From: Labeo rohita
Taxonomy: Eukaryota; Chordata; Actinopteri; Cypriniformes; Cyprinidae
Direction of reading: 5' to 3'
Length of the DNA: 64,000 nucleotides
Assembly (NCBI RefSeq): GCF_022985175.1
Contig: NC_066882.1
Coordinates: 3,532,980-3,596,979, forward strand
Shown here: positions 13,421 through 26,829 of the stretch, piece by piece
Numbering within the stretch: position 1 is the first letter of the stretch
Layout of the letters: each line of letters opens with the position of its first letter
Position numbers and translations under genes: made by a program
Notes under the pieces: model-generated
Told to the model about the DNA's origin: nothing
Database searches by the model: none
Seen by the model: the letters and a program-made list of their open reading frames with translations, nothing else

Positions 13421-16400
13421 ATTTTCCAGACTCTGCAAGGTGTATGAAAACTTTTGACCTCAACTGTATATTTTCCTTCAATAGTAGTCGAAAAACTGAA
13501 TGGGAATAGAGTATGTCGAATTCACATTATTCATAAAAACAGCAGACAAAACGTACAAGACAACCTACTACTTCTGGCAATACTTTGAAGTGTGCATCCA
13601 GTGGACACTTTACTCTCCCATGAGGCCACGGGAGAGGAGTTTTGAATCTCAGTGAAGCAATAGAGTTGCCCAAATTTTTCAATATGATATTGAACTACGT
13701 GGTACAACATCTCTGGCTATGATTATAAATGAAACAGACTTTACATGCATTTATGACGCTTATGCATCCTATTTTAGGTAAAAATAATACTTCTCTGAAA
13801 AGAAATTGGAAGTAGACATATGAAAATCCATGTTTTTTTTGTTGTTATCGCATGTGTTATCATTTCCTAACCCTCGTGTTGTTTCAAAACCTGCATGACT
13901 TTATTTATTCTGTAAAACAGAAAAGATGAACTGCTATGAAATATTTGCAATATGCTGCTTGCAAAAAAGTGAAAAAACACTAACAATGTGAATGACTAGA
14001 TGATGTAGTTACGATATCTACCAGCATATCTACTGAGCCACACTAACTAGCCAAACACTGTCCCATGGGCATTTGACTTAGCCTTATTGTTATCCCTATA
14101 ATAGAAATCAAAGACTTCACACTTCTCACAATAAGGCCTGGATTTTGTGAAATTCTGCAGTGATTCATGCCAGGACTGGTAATCTTTGAAAAATCTTACA
14201 AAGCATTCCCTCCTTCTCATTACAGAGCTCTTAAAATGCAGGGCCACAACAACAACATTGGCAGCAATAGCAACAGGGTAAACAGCAGCGACTGTGTGAC
14301 AACACAGATGAATGCCCTTCAAGCAGAGAAACAGACCACAGCGGATCAAAGACGTGGAAGCATGGCAACACCAGAAAACATGCAGTCGAGTGTGTTATCA
14401 GCCAGCCGAGGGGCTCTCCCAGAACTTATCTTTCCCTCTACTGAATCTCTTCCATCAGCAGGTAGATTATACTCGTCACCTGCGAGCACTTCAAAGGCGT
14501 TTTTCTCCACTTGTGCTTTAGCAACAGTCGTCATTTAGGAAAGCGATAATTGTCAGAGGTGTTGCGCAAAGAGATGCCCTTTTGTTGACTCCTGTCAGCG
14601 CTGGAGATCTGACCGCAAGCGAGCGTGTTATCCAGCGCCGGGATCGACATCGGGCCCCGTCACGCCAGGCCCTGTGTAGTTCAGCCAGGGGGAACTGGGC
14701 TGACATCCTGAAAAGGGAAAGGAAGAGGAAAGAGCTGGAACGCCGGCGATGATAGTCACCTTCCCTCCCCGATTATCTTTGGTGATAGAGGAAACGTGCC
14801 TCACTGCAGTCCACAAACCCATACACTGTCAACAGAGGAAAAAGTCTTTAGTGCTCCCTTACACTTTTGTCTCATATCTGTTTTCAGGAACAAGCAGGGT
14901 GTTGAAGATATGGCAAAGCAAACACAAAACACACACACTCCATCCAAGTTTATGTGCAACAGTACTGGCTGAGGTAAAGGTTTAATCATTTGTAATTCCA
15001 GGTGAGAGAGTGGATATTATGTACTGCGGGCAAGACCTCTTTGCAGAAATGAGTCTATAAAAGATTAAAACATGAGGAAATAGGGCCGCAAAAAACGACC
15101 GCTTTAAATCAGCATGTTAGGCGTATAGGAAAATAGTGCACTTAAAATTGGTATGCTTTATAATTCATAGAAACGACATCTGTGTGGAATGCTTTTGCTG
15201 TGCTCAAACCTAATACATTTTTCATGCTGGAAACACTGTTGATAAGTATGGATCATGACAGATGATTTACAGGTAGGCAAACCTAAAGTCGCTGCCTTTT
15301 TCTCCGACTTTAAATTCAGTCTCCCTCCTCCGAGACGGACCATCAGGCTGGGAAAAAAATGACAAATAGTAGTTATAATAATTCTGATAATGCTGCACGG
15401 TGTTTGTCACCTTGTAGCAGGAATAGTGTTTGTGCTAAGCTTTCTTTTCCTCCATAAATGCTGCAGCATGCATTGTACCAGCTTAATGGGTGTGACTGAG
15501 GAACAGAGGGGCTATAAATCTTCAACCCGACCTCTCGGCAATGATCTCGCGACCGCTGCTTACAAAACACTGCCAGCCCTTTGCAGTTTGCCTCGAAATA
15601 TTTCACTGGTTTGTTATTTTTGTATTTTCCATTTTTACTGCGAACGCTTAAGCGGCGGGCATGTGTGTTCGTATAATTAATGAACTGTACGCTCACTTGT
15701 GTGGAGTGTTGCGGTAAACATGATCTTTATGAGTGCGGTGGCAGAAATGCTCTGACGCATCCTGGCAGGCCCGGTAAAGAAGGATTGGACTGGAAAAGTG
15801 TAGAGTATGAAGTCATAACCTTGACGTTAGAGTATCTTTCAGCACTCATAAAACAGGCCGGTCAGTTTGAGTGACCTCAGCGCTTAGTGTAGGCTGGCAT
15901 AATGGTTTTGTTTGGAGACAAATGGAGGGAATCTTTCAAATTAAAGTAATGACGCATGTTATTTCTCATGATACATGCATGTGAGCGTTATTTCTACCAC
16001 GTCAAAGTAACAAAAATGATGTCTTTAACATAAGATCAGCAGGCAGAGTTTTGAATTGTAGCATAAAATCTGCTCCACATTGCAGCTTATAATAGCCAAG
16101 AACCACCCAATTATACTGTAAAACTGACTGACACAGAAAGTTATTTTTTGTGTTTTTGCATGCTATTTAGGGGTGGGTTATCTAAAATAATTGATACTGC
16201 AGAAATAGGCCAACAAGGTCAAAAATCATTCAGATAATTGCACAGCAGTGTCAGTCAGTAGGCGGCTATAGGCAGAATACACTATTTAAAAATACTATAA
16301 ATAGAATATATAAATAGACTTTCTGGCAAACCGTAAGTACATTTCATAGACTAAATAAAAACAGAACAATTCTCTATATGGGTTACAGCTACTGTCTCAA

Positions 16401-16700
16401 ACACATCTGTAAATATGTTTCCAAGACCGATGCCATTAACCTCAACAAATTTTGGTAAATACAGTAAGAGTTGATTGTCAAAAATACTAAAATTTACTTG
16501 GTCAGGGAAACTGTCAGGGAAAAGCTACTATGTACACTAAAGGTACTAGTATGTACTTTTAAAGTGTTATTATGCACTGTTAAAGTACTAATATGCATCT
16601 TTAACCTGTTAAATGTCCGTTCCACTTTTTGACCATAGACCTAAAAATGACATTTTCAACTTAAATTGTAAAAACTAAGATGTTTATGTTTTATATAAAA
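13294..16700. other. Intergenic sequence
   Basis: A poly-A tract lies at about 13386-13419. The rest is mostly unique. 14160-14760 and 15370-15880 are GC-richer and of high complexity, but their short open frames overlap on both strands and show no domain or splice context. Confidence 0.4.
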
Positions 16701-16702
16701 TA

Positions 16703-17124
16703 TGTGACCCTGGACCACAAAACCAGTCAGAAATCACACAGGTATGTTTGTGGCAATAGCTAACAATGCGTTGTATGGGTCAAAATTATCATAAAAGAAA
16801 TGTATTATTTTATGACAAAAATCATTGGGGCATTAAGTAAAGATCATGTTCCGTTAAGATATTTTGTAAATTTTCAACCGTAAATATATCAAAACTTAAT
16901 TTTTGATTAGTAATATGCATTGCTAAGAACTTTATTTGGACAACATTAAAGGTGATTTTCTCAATATTTTATTGCACCCTCAGATTCTAGATTTGCATGT
17001 CAACCAAATATTGTCAACAAACCATTTATCAAAGGAAAGGTTATTTATTCAGCTTTCAGATGATGTATAAATCTCAATTTCATAAAATTTACCCTTATGA
17101 CTGGTTTTGTGGTCCAGGGTCATA
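16703..17124. mobile_element. Inverted-repeat element, family A, copy 1 (422 bp)
   Basis: Left end TGTGACCCTGGACCACAAAA; right end TTTTGTGGTCCAGGGTCATA. TA lies on both sides. Shared internal landmarks with the other copies are AAGATCATGTTCC, ATTAGTAATATGCATTGC and GGTGATTTTCTCAATATTT. Non-coding. Confidence 0.85.
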
Positions 17125-17126
17125 TA

Positions 17127-18890
17127 CTTTACAAAACAAGTTGGTCTCAAAGACTGCTAGAAAAAAATGGGAAAGAAAATAGTGTCAAATTTGAGGTTGA
17201 TATCTCAAAAAAAAAAAAAAGCTTTCTGTAAGATTTTATTTCGGCCCAGTACCAAACCTTTGTACTAGATGACCATCAAACTTCATTATTGAAAATATAG
17301 GTCACCTCGAAATATGGTTTGAGTGATCTGAAACACATTTTTCCATACTTCTTACAGTATTTATGAAGTTAATATTTAGAAGTATTAATGGGCAGTATGG
17401 CAGGATTTGATTTGAATTCAACCTCTAATAAAGAGAATGAGAACCCTGAACTTGGGTTATAGTTAAAGCTGCATCACAAATGGAGAATTTATCAGTTTTT
17501 CTTCTTATTCAAAACATTTTTAGATCATCAAAAACCATAGGGAGTCATTTTTCTGAGAGTGTACAGTGAACATTTTTTTACCCATGGCACCTCAGATATG
17601 TACTTACAAAAATCATTAGCTCATTTTGTTTTTACACAAGGCAGAAAAACAAATTATGTAGGAAACAGACTCAGAAATCTTGGAGTGCAATGCTGTAACT
17701 ATAAAATTAGTACATAAATATCAGCAACAGTCATCATGGGGGGTGTTTGAGAAGATGTCCTAATCTGGAAAATCTGCCCTACAAATGGGGACACGCACAA
17801 ATGCACAAGCGAGCAACACTTTAATGAGCTAAACAATGACACGTGGATATGTGGAGTGTCCAACAGTTGCCCATTGTGTAAAACTGGAACATGGTCAAAG
17901 CGAGAGATACATGTGGCACGGTGTTTGTGCGGTGACTAAGAAACCCACACGGTTGTGATTACGGTGTGTATGAATGCTCATTGAGTTTGTTAACTTGCCG
18001 TGGCTGCATGTAGTCATTTCTGGGTCGGCCAAGGTACCCTCCGGCTATGTTGAGCAAAATGTAATGCTTTTACAACCTGGCCCATTACATTTTGATACAG
18101 GTTTATTTCCCCAGCTCATGGTAAATCTCTCCCCTTTCCACAACAAGCCCCCCTTACCTGGCGGGGCCGGTTCTCTAGGTACCTGGTTTTATCCAGCTCA
18201 GATCCAGATGTGCGGGAAGAAGAGCACTATGGCTGACCAATGAGTCTTTATTTATTTTCATTCTGTACTGTTTCTCTGAGAGGCTGAGGTCAAATGTACT
18301 CACTATGAAACTCCTTAAAAGGGACCTGGAAATTGTATTGCCAGCCGCTTTCGATTATTTGTGCCCTAAAAATCCTGTAAAAGGAAAAAGCTCAAACCAC
18401 AGCAGAAATTACTGAATTCTTTCATAAATGCCTACATTCGTTCTTCCCTGCACCATTACGCAATAGTGGCTTGGCTTGTGCATGCCTTGTTTCTTACGCT
18501 GCAGGACATCCATTTCCACCTTTAAATGAATATATTGCATAGCAACTGACCACCGTGTCTTTAAACACAATTAGAATAGCTCAGATTTATATTCAAATTC
18601 AAAACTGAAGCTCATTAGTAGGATTGGTTTAAACATTTTGATTCAACCATGCTTTTATAATGCAGTCTAGGCCACATTAAAAATCTGGGATTTAATATGT
18701 CACTCTAAACTTGAAACCTTTAAAGCAATAATAAAATTAAATAAAACAAAGAAAATTCATGACGTAATGTGAATACGCTTTTGGAATACTTCATTCTGAT
18801 TGGTCAGTCCTGGCATTCGTCTTCTTACTAGGCCGACTGTTTGGTATAGTGTAATGGAATATTATTTCTTAGTGGAAAATATCGCTAAAT
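17127..18890. other. Intergenic sequence
   Basis: AT-rich to 17.7 kb, then a complex, less AT-rich block at 17750-18300 with no recognised gene. An open frame at 17974-18243 has no family similarity that I can see. Confidence 0.4.
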
Positions 18891-18894
18891 ATAT

Positions 18895-19145
18895 TACAAT
18901 TTAAAATACCTGTTTTCTCTTTGAATATATTGTAAAATGTAATTTATTCCTGTGTTGCAAAGCTGAATTTTTAGCATCATTTTAATATGCTGACTTGTTG
19001 CTCAAGAAACAGTTCTGATTATTATCAATGTTGAAAACTGTTTTCGTATGAAAAGAAAGTTCAAGAGAATAGGAATTCTTTTGCAAGAAATATCTTAATA
19101 ATACCAAGTATTATTAAAAGTAATACTAATAAAAAGTATTAATTA
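18895..19145 (+). mobile_element. Fragment of family B repeat
   Basis: Contains TGTTTTCTCTTTGAATATAT, TAAAATGTAATTTATTCCTG, GCTGACTTGTTGCTCAAGAA and AAAAGTATTAATT in the order of other family B copies. Both termini are missing and there is an internal deletion. Confidence 0.65.
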
Positions 19146-22100
19146 GGTAGTGATCACTCAGAGTTATCCTTTACATATTTGATGGATAAACACAATAAAT
19201 AAAAGCCTTTCCCCCAGCACTCAGACTGTTGAACTCCACTTTATTTATTTGTTCATGCTTTTCTCCCCTCTATCTTGCGTTCCCTGATTTTATTAGAGAG
19301 AACATGTTTGTTAACGCTGCCAAACCAATGTGAGCCACGATATGCACGGCCGCGTTTCCCTACAAACCTAAATTTGGAGTAAGAGACAGAGTGTTGTGCT
19401 GAATCTCGATTATACAATTAGACAAGGCAATAAACGTGTGACTTATATAAGCAAAAACCATGGGCAGCACACCAGCAATATTTTACTTGACATGGATACC
19501 CCTTAGCTGCAAACAAACCACAATTGCCTCACATCAGCCCAGCCTGGTCGTTCTCATCGTTCAGCCATGATTGCTGGCGAACTACCAATTAGCAGCTTAT
19601 GGGACGCAGCTATGCAAATGCGGCCTGACCGAGCTTAGACGCCAATCAATGGCGGACTGAACTAAAATCAATGACACAGTTGACATGTTTTAATGGGCTC
19701 TGGGTGAAGCCCTGCACGTCTCTGCCAGCCAAGAGATTATTTTTGCTTGTGGTAAAATGAAATGGAGCCTTTACTCTCAAACCCAACAACCCCTAACTCT
19801 TCCTGCTCCAATTCTCTCTTTCACTTATGACCTATTTCCAATCTGACCAAGTCTTACTCACAGAGAAATCACTCAGGTAAGGAAATTGTGAGCCAGGGAC
19901 ATTCGACCAATCTTCAAGCACATCTGCACAGGAATCGAGACAGCCAGGAAGAGGTTGTGGACCGTGCCTCTGTCTGGCAGGAGAATAAAAGCCCGCCGTG
20001 ATGTATGTTCCGATACTGCAGTGCCAATCAATCTGAACGCCCAGCCCTTGGAGGAATGAGCTCAGTGTTTACTTGCTTAGCGCCGGTCACTTCTCGTGCA
20101 CTAGTATTTATGTGTTTGGGCACATAATATGACAAAAACTGACAGAAGCAAATAGAAAGTGGAAATACTCATATTAACAACGACCAGGGGAGTTTATAGC
20201 CTCTGGCATTTTTAGACTATTTTGGACATATAAATGGATATAAATCGTCTTTACCTGCAGCACAGAATCATTTACATGCTACACACACAATAAATAAATG
20301 CTTCATCATTGACAAACAATGTAAGACTTTCGCAAGTTTTGTTTTCTACAATGGTTTGGCCAATATCACACGAGCAGACATACATCAGCCATACCACAAA
20401 GTCTCTTAGCCAATCAGATTTGAGGACCAAAACAAACTGTCCTATAGACCAATTCAGTGTTTGATGACGTTTTTTGTGGGCGTAGCTTATCTGATGGCAG
20501 GAAATGTAGCGGTCTATGGAAGCCATGGAATAAAAGAATAAATCTGAGTTTATATTTCAAAATTCCGACTTTACATCTCCATTCTGAAACGAAAAATCAA
20601 TTCTTCATTCTCTCTTTTCCCCTTGGCTCAGTTTATATCCCACACTTCTGTGTGTGTGTGTGTGTGTGTCAGAATTTAGTTAAATTGAATTATAAACTTA
20701 CATTTGCAGAGTAAAAAAAGAATGGGATAAAATAGGTAAATGTGTAAATATGTAAGAAATTACAGATTTAAATTTAACTTCATGCTGTAGCTGTAATACA
20801 ATACGTCTCCTATGAACTGCATATGTGAATATTATGTAGACAAATTGTTTAAATCTAATTTATGATTTAAAAGTAGAGTAATCATAGCAGGTTTCATCTA
20901 TAGTCCATCTGTTTACACGACTGTATTTAGCTTCAAATGGCGTTTCTGACCACAGTATTCTATAAAAATGAATTGCCTTCCGATTCTGACATCCAAAGGC
21001 ACAACAATGCCTTTTTCTCCTATTCCATGGATTTTACCCGTTTCCCTCAACTTGTTACCAGTGTTTTTCTGCCACCACAATGGCGCACAACTGTTTATAG
21101 ACGCCCCCTTTCAGCGCTGCGTTCGTTGTCTTCTGTCATCTGCTTTGTGTTTTCACAGCAGGAAGGTAAGGTGGTACGAATTTATGAATTTAATAAGAAT
21201 TTATGAATTTAAGAGAACTCTAGAGTCTTCACCAGCTAATCAGCTATTCTTCAACAGCAGTGATAAATATATAGAGTTAGCCTACCACATAAAACGGAAG
21301 TTCAAAAAAAAATGCTGGAAAAGAATTCTAAAGTTTTTTTTTTTTTTTTTTTTTTAATTACCGTTTGTATAACCACAGTTTTAATACAAATACCATGTAG
21401 CAAACCCATGGTTAATTAGTGGTTACCATGGTCTAACTTTAGTACTTTTTTTTTTTTTTTTTTGGTTTTAGCCTATTTGTAGTAAACCTATGGTTGATTT
21501 ATTTTTAGTAATGGAATCATAATGCCTGAATGAATAAAACTAAATAGCGAGCTGTTTCAGACCGCGTTTGACGGCATCAAATAAGTGATTCATAGTTCTG
21601 ATTCTGAACAACTGATAGAAAATACACATGACTTGATTGCTGAAATATTATCCGAGAAAATGATTCTTATTTCGGTTTATGTCAATCCCATTGCAACATA
21701 AAGATATTATTAATATTAACTATTAGTAATGTTACCACGGAGCGGTATTTCATTTTAACAAATGAAAAGGGGGGGTGTTTGTGTTGGTTGTTTGTGGGGA
21801 CTTTATGTACCGCAAATTTATATGTATGAGTCTGTGTGTGTGTTTATACAGTATGTGGTAGACTATAGTGAAATACAGGGCAAAACATGTGGGAGAGCTG
21901 GAACAAGCCCCGAAGCGCATTACTCCAGGTTCTCTCGTTTTTTTAAGTTGGACTTCAAAGGTTCTGAGTCTTTTTCTTGACTCACTGGACCTGGCATATC
22001 CTCAAACAGAAAGAAAAATATTTAAAAAAAAAAAAAAAAGAAAGAAAAAAAAAAGAAATACGTTCCAGCCTATTGGCTGTAGCAGAGTATGAAAATCAGT

Positions 22101-23585
22101 GGAGCATATGAAAAACAACAGACAATCATATTCCTGAAACGTTTTTATAAACAAAAACAGCTAACTGATAAAACAAATCACGCCTCTTAGTTCAGTCAAT
22201 TAATAAGGCACTAGGGAAAGGCTTTTGCTTGCTCATACTGCCCCCTCCTGGCCACTACAGGAACACAGAATGTTTATTGTCATTCATTGGCTGTCAGAGT
22301 CAGACTTCTAACCTAAATTGACCCCCTGATGAGAAACTAATTTCCCAGTCCTCAAAAGACATAATGGTCAGCACTTAACATAAATGATAAAGGTGACTCA
22401 CGCTGTTGACTATCACACTACAAATGATGGGGATCAAGAGACAAGGGGCTAAATTAGCCTTTTCTGGTCTCCTAGTGAGTGATTCAGCTGACTCATTTTG
22501 AATGAATAATTCTAAATGAAAGAAAGTACCCACTCTTAAGGGACTTCTTACAGTAATTTCTCACAGACCTGTTGTTTGGGCCTGGAATATATTAATTATT
22601 GTGTTTATAATATTTTGATTACTTTTGATTACTATTTTGTTCATTTTAAAATGTAATTTCTTAACACCCTACTCTTGTTTAGTGCAGTTGTGGTTAGAGG
22701 ACAGAATAACAGGTGCTGTTTCTGTGTGCTGTAGTTTGTTTTATAAGGTTGGGCTGTTATCTGTTGCCATAGCAATGTAAAGCTGACCTATAACGTGTGC
22801 AGCCTCCATTCTCTTGTGTCGAATTGAATTTTTTTTTTTTCTCGGAAGGAGCTGCAATTTACCTCACCAACATCAATAACCAGGAAACCACAGCGGGGAG
22901 TTGGAATCAAGCATGCATTCATGGAAGATTTATGTGTGAAATACACTAAATGCCAAAAAACAAAATGTGTGCATAGTCACGACTTTACCTTATTTTTTAC
23001 TTCCTCAATTCCTCGGGCAAAATTCATATTAAATGTCTCTGCTACTCTGTCAGCTGGACAAAAAAATAAACCTTTCTAAGAACAATTTTAGAAGATACAC
23101 AGAAAAAGCTCTGAAAATCTATAATAACAATGTATTGCTTTTTGTGCTTTTACTACTGTACTACTGTAAATGACAAGATGGAAAATGTGTGATACATAAA
23201 AGACCAGAAGAAGTTGTAAGATTAAGACTATTAATTTAATGTAATTTAATATTAAAATAAATAAATATTAAGTCTGACTAGAAAATAACAGGCAATGTTA
23301 GTGTGCTTTTAAACCCTAGCTTTCACTTATTTGTACAGTATTTGTAGGCCTATGTCTTCAACTGTATTAACCTTTTAAAATCAAGATTTGCAATATTTAT
23401 TAGAGTAACAAATAACATAATCAATAATGTGTGCCTTCACACATTCAAAGTTCAAGTAACTTTTGACTGGCCAGCATGCATGGTTGTACACAGTATATAG
23501 GCCTGAAATTTGGGTCTATACAATTAAAAACACTACAAATATTACAAAAACATTATTGAAAGCCTAATTTGAAGAGTATCTTACT
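19146..23585. other. Intergenic sequence with candidate regulatory block
   Basis: 19500-19760 is complex, GC-balanced and repeat-free, with an ATGCAAAT octamer at 19612-19619. A (GT)n tract lies at 20649-20669. 20900-21180 looks like part of an uncharacterised fish repeat. Poly-T runs lie at about 21333-21355 and 21446-21463, and an A-rich run at about 22024-22055. No gene recognised. Confidence 0.4.
21361..21510 (+). repeat. Dispersed repeat with ACCATGGTT motifs (family D), copy 1
   Basis: GTTTGTATAACCACAG, CCATGGTTAATTAGTGG and TACCATGGTCTAACTTTAGT recur at 38734-38945 and, inverted, at 59770-59872. Class unknown; non-coding. Confidence 0.6.
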
Positions 23586-23993
23586 TGCCCAGGTGAAAAA
23601 GTGCAATAAAATACGCTTTATTTCAGTACACTTAGTACACTTCCATAATGTAAAGTGATCTATTTTTGCACACTAAATTTGAACTTAATATACTAAAACT
23701 TATTCTTTAGTACTTATTAAGTGTACTCAACTGTGCTATTTCGGGACACCATGAATATGAACTAATGTGCTTTTAACATATTATCTCTGTATTAAAAAAA
23801 GTAGTTACCATTTGTAGTACATTTGAACCCATCTTTCATACACTTTTGAATATATTCATTATACAGAAAATAGACTTATGAATTATTTAAAATATAAGAA
23901 TAATATACAATAAATATATACAACATGTATTTATAATGTATTGCCCACATATTTTTATACATTAAATAATTCACTTCAAATGCATTGTAACTA

Positions 23994-25491
23994 AAGTCAT
24001 GGGCAAAAATATTGGCACCCTTGCAATTCTGTCAGAAAATGCAACACTTCTCTCAGAAAATTGTTCCAATTGCAAATATTTTTGGTATTCACATGCTTCT
24101 TGTTTCTGTTTGCACCGCAACAACACAAAAAAACAGAGGAGAAAAGTCAAACTTGATAAAATTTCACACAAAACTCAAAAATGAACTGGACAAAATTACT
24201 GGCACCTTGTCAAAACTATGATAGCAATAATTGCTTTTCAAGCATGTGATGCTCCTGTAATTTGTATGTAGACACACCTGTGGCAAGTAACAGGTGTGGG
24301 CAATATAGTAATCACACTTGCAACCAGTTAAAATGGAGAAAAGCTGACTCATCCATTGTGTTGTGTGTCACACTGAGCATGGAGAAAAGAAAGAAGTGTA
24401 AAAACATGGACAATCTTAAGGCTACAAGTCCATCTCCAAAGCTAACTTCCCTGGATGAGGACGGAAGAGCAAAATTATTGAAAAATTACAATGAAGGATT
24501 GTTCGAACAGTGGATAAAGAACCCTGATTAACTTCCAAACAAATTTAAGCTGATCTGTAGACACAGGGTACAACAGTGTCAGCTTGCACTATCCGTCACC
24601 ATCTGAATGAAAAGGGACGCTATGGTAGGAGACCACTGCTGACACAAAGGCATAAAAAAGCAAGACTGGAGTTCGCCAAAACTTATGTGACAAAACCACA
24701 ATCCTTCTGGGAGAACGTACTGTGGACAGATGAGACAAAAGTAGAGCTGGACATCATGGCCCTGTTTACAGAAAAAGAAATGAGGCCTTCAAAGAAAAGA
24801 GCACAGTCCCTACAGTCAAACATGGTGGAGGTTCAAAGATGTTTTGGGATTGCTTTGCTGCTTCTGGCACTGGATGCCTTGACTGTGTGAACGGTATCAT
24901 GAAATCTGATGATTACCAAAGAATTTTGGAGCGCAACGTAGTAGCCAGTATCAGAAAGCTGCGTCTTCACCAGAGGTCATGGGTCTTCCAACAGGACAAT
25001 GACCTGAAACACACTTCAAAAAGCACTCAGAAATGGTTACAAACAAAATGCTGGAGAGTTCTGAAAAGGCCAGCAATCTGAATCCCATAGAACATCTGTG
25101 GAGAGATCTCAAAACAACAGTTGGGAGAAGGCATCCTTCAAATCTGAATGACCTGGAGCAGTTTGCAAAAGAAGAGTGGTCCAAAATTCCAGCAGAGAGG
25201 TGTAAGAAACTCATTCATGGTTACAGGAAGATTGATTTCAGTTATTTTTTCCAAAGGGAATGCTACCAAATATTAAGTTAAGGGTGCCAATAAGTTTGTC
25301 CAGTGCGTTTTTTGGGTTCTGTGTGGAATTGTATCAGATTTGACTTTTCTTCTGTTTTTTGTGTTGTTTCAGTGCAAAAAAACCAAAACAAATGTGAGTA
25401 CAAAAACATTTGCAACTGCAACAATTTTCTTAGAGAAGGGTTGCGTTTTCTGACAGAATTGCAAGGGTGCTGATATTTTTGGCCATGACTG
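23994..25491 (+). mobile_element. Tc1-like DNA transposon, decayed (1498 bp)
   Basis: Terminal inverted repeats of about 210 bp (left 23994-24210, right about 25281-25491) with outer ends AAGTCATGGGCAAAAATATT and AATATCAGCACCC-type sequence in inverted sense. TA lies on both sides (23992-23993, 25492-25493). Each repeat has an outer and an inner copy of a related motif (AATATTGGCACCC, AATTACTGGCACC), the IR/DR arrangement of fish Tc1 elements. It encloses a broken transposase gene. Confidence 0.9.
24262..25281 (+). pseudogene. Tc1-like transposase, broken into several frames
   Basis: Pieces of a DDE transposase appear in successive frames. A Ser/Thr-rich N-terminal piece ends at 24531. The catalytic part starts at 24576 with RLEFAKTY and LWTDET (first Asp codon at about 24729). 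24839-25081 has SWVFQQDNDLKHTSK (second Asp). 25033-25281 has LNPIEHLWRDL (the final acidic residue) and the usual C-terminus. At least three frameshifts or stops separate them and most of the N-terminal DNA-binding domain is unrecognisable. It cannot make active enzyme. Confidence 0.9.
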
Positions 25492-25499
25492 TATGTTAA

Positions 25500-26333
25500 A
25501 GGGGTCATCAGATGCAAAGTTCACTTTTACCTGTTGTTTGAACATTAATGTGTGTTGGCAGTGTATGTACACATCTACCCTATAATGATAAAAATCCATG
25601 CAGTGGTTTTTAATTAATCTGTAAAAATAATATCCCCTTTTTTAAATCGAGCCATTCTCAAATGCCTGTTGGTGTGGCGTCACACCAACAGAGGCCGCTC
25701 CCATGATAGTTGATTGACATGAGCGTCTTACCTCAGACCCGCCTTAAACCAGCAGGAACAGTCCAACCTCCATTGTTTCGATGCTGGAGCAGGGATGTAA
25801 GTTAGACAAGAATATCTCTGATTGAGCGATTGAAGTGTTGTGTTGCTGGATGTGATAATAATGAACATAGTGGTCGTCATTTACTCCCGACAACTGAGCC
25901 GCTGAAGATGCAGTGGATTACATTTGTTTGAATGGAATGCGCCTCCCGATCTACATATATCCGTCTATGTTCGCGCAAATCATTCGTGATCCAGCTTCAC
26001 TTACAGCAGAAGTGAGTATAAGGGGTTTTTTAATGAACCTTTTGCGATCGCCCTTCCTAATAACGTGCTAGTTAGCAAGTTTAGCGGCTAAAGTAAACAG
26101 GCTCGTCACTCCACAAAGAGAAGAGAGGGGCGGGGTGAGCAGAGCTCATTAACATTTAAAGCAACCTCGTCCAAAACAGGATAAATTTTGCAAGAGCCTT
26201 TTTTCTGCAAGGTAAAAAAGGGTATTGTTTTACACAACCATTGAGAATTTTTAACCAAAGTATATTATAGACTTTTCATTAAGACCCTAAAGAATCATAT
26301 CAACTTCTGGAAAATGGGCATCCGATGACCCCT
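25500..26333. mobile_element. TTAA-flanked inverted-repeat element with THAP relic, copy 1 (834 bp)
   Basis: Ends AGGGGTCATCAGATGC and GCATCCGATGACCCCT, with TTAA on both sides (25496-25499, 26334-26337). TTAA target sites plus a THAP finger are features I associate with the Kolobok superfamily. At 25845-25990 the + strand reads CCVAGCDNNEHSGRHLLP, then EPLKMQWITFV and VYVRANH, a degenerate THAP zinc finger; the C of the final C-x2-H is now R. There is no transposase, so it is non-autonomous. The left end is only a few bases from the Tc1 element before it. Confidence 0.75.
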
Positions 26334-26829
26334 TTAATAATTCCTTTATTTGATATACTTAAGTACATGTTAATGGTGTTTAAATAGTACAGTCAAGTGA
26401 ACTCCTTACATCTGACTACTTAAAATCAATTTAAGTGTCAGTGCTAATTAGTGCTGTTATATTAAATGTGCCACAGTTGGGAAATGTACTTAGATCTAGT
26501 ACACTAGTAATATATTTTTAATAAAACCAATTTAATTGAAGTCTACTAAGATTGAACTAATTTTTAAAGCATTCAAAGCACACCTTTAAGAAATACACTT
26601 ATAAAACTCCTGTATATTTGTGCAGTAGTATACTTTATTAGTATGTAGTATAATAACACTGAAGTACTACTGAAGTAGAAATATTCTTTTAATTAATCTA
26701 GTGTATTTATAATTTATAGTATAACTTTTACAGTTTTATTTAGCATAAAAAATAAAAATGAATTACAATTGTACTTGCATTTAGCTTGCATGTAGTAGAC
26801 TTCATGAGCACACAGCTCATGCACCCAGG

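Larger units (their letters stand above)
23586..26700. repeat. Older AT-rich repeat split by the Tc1 and TTAA elements
   Basis: Both flanks (about 23586-23991 and 26338-26700) share the same style: many AGTACACTT, TTAGTACTT and AAGTGTACT motifs in direct and inverted sense. This suggests one host repeat into which the Tc1 element and then the TTAA element inserted. Boundaries are approximate. Confidence 0.45.

Noticed and set aside
14047..14985. Cluster of short open frames on both strands
   Set aside because: GC-richer sequence lacks stops by chance. The frames overlap each other, have no domains and no paired splice sites.
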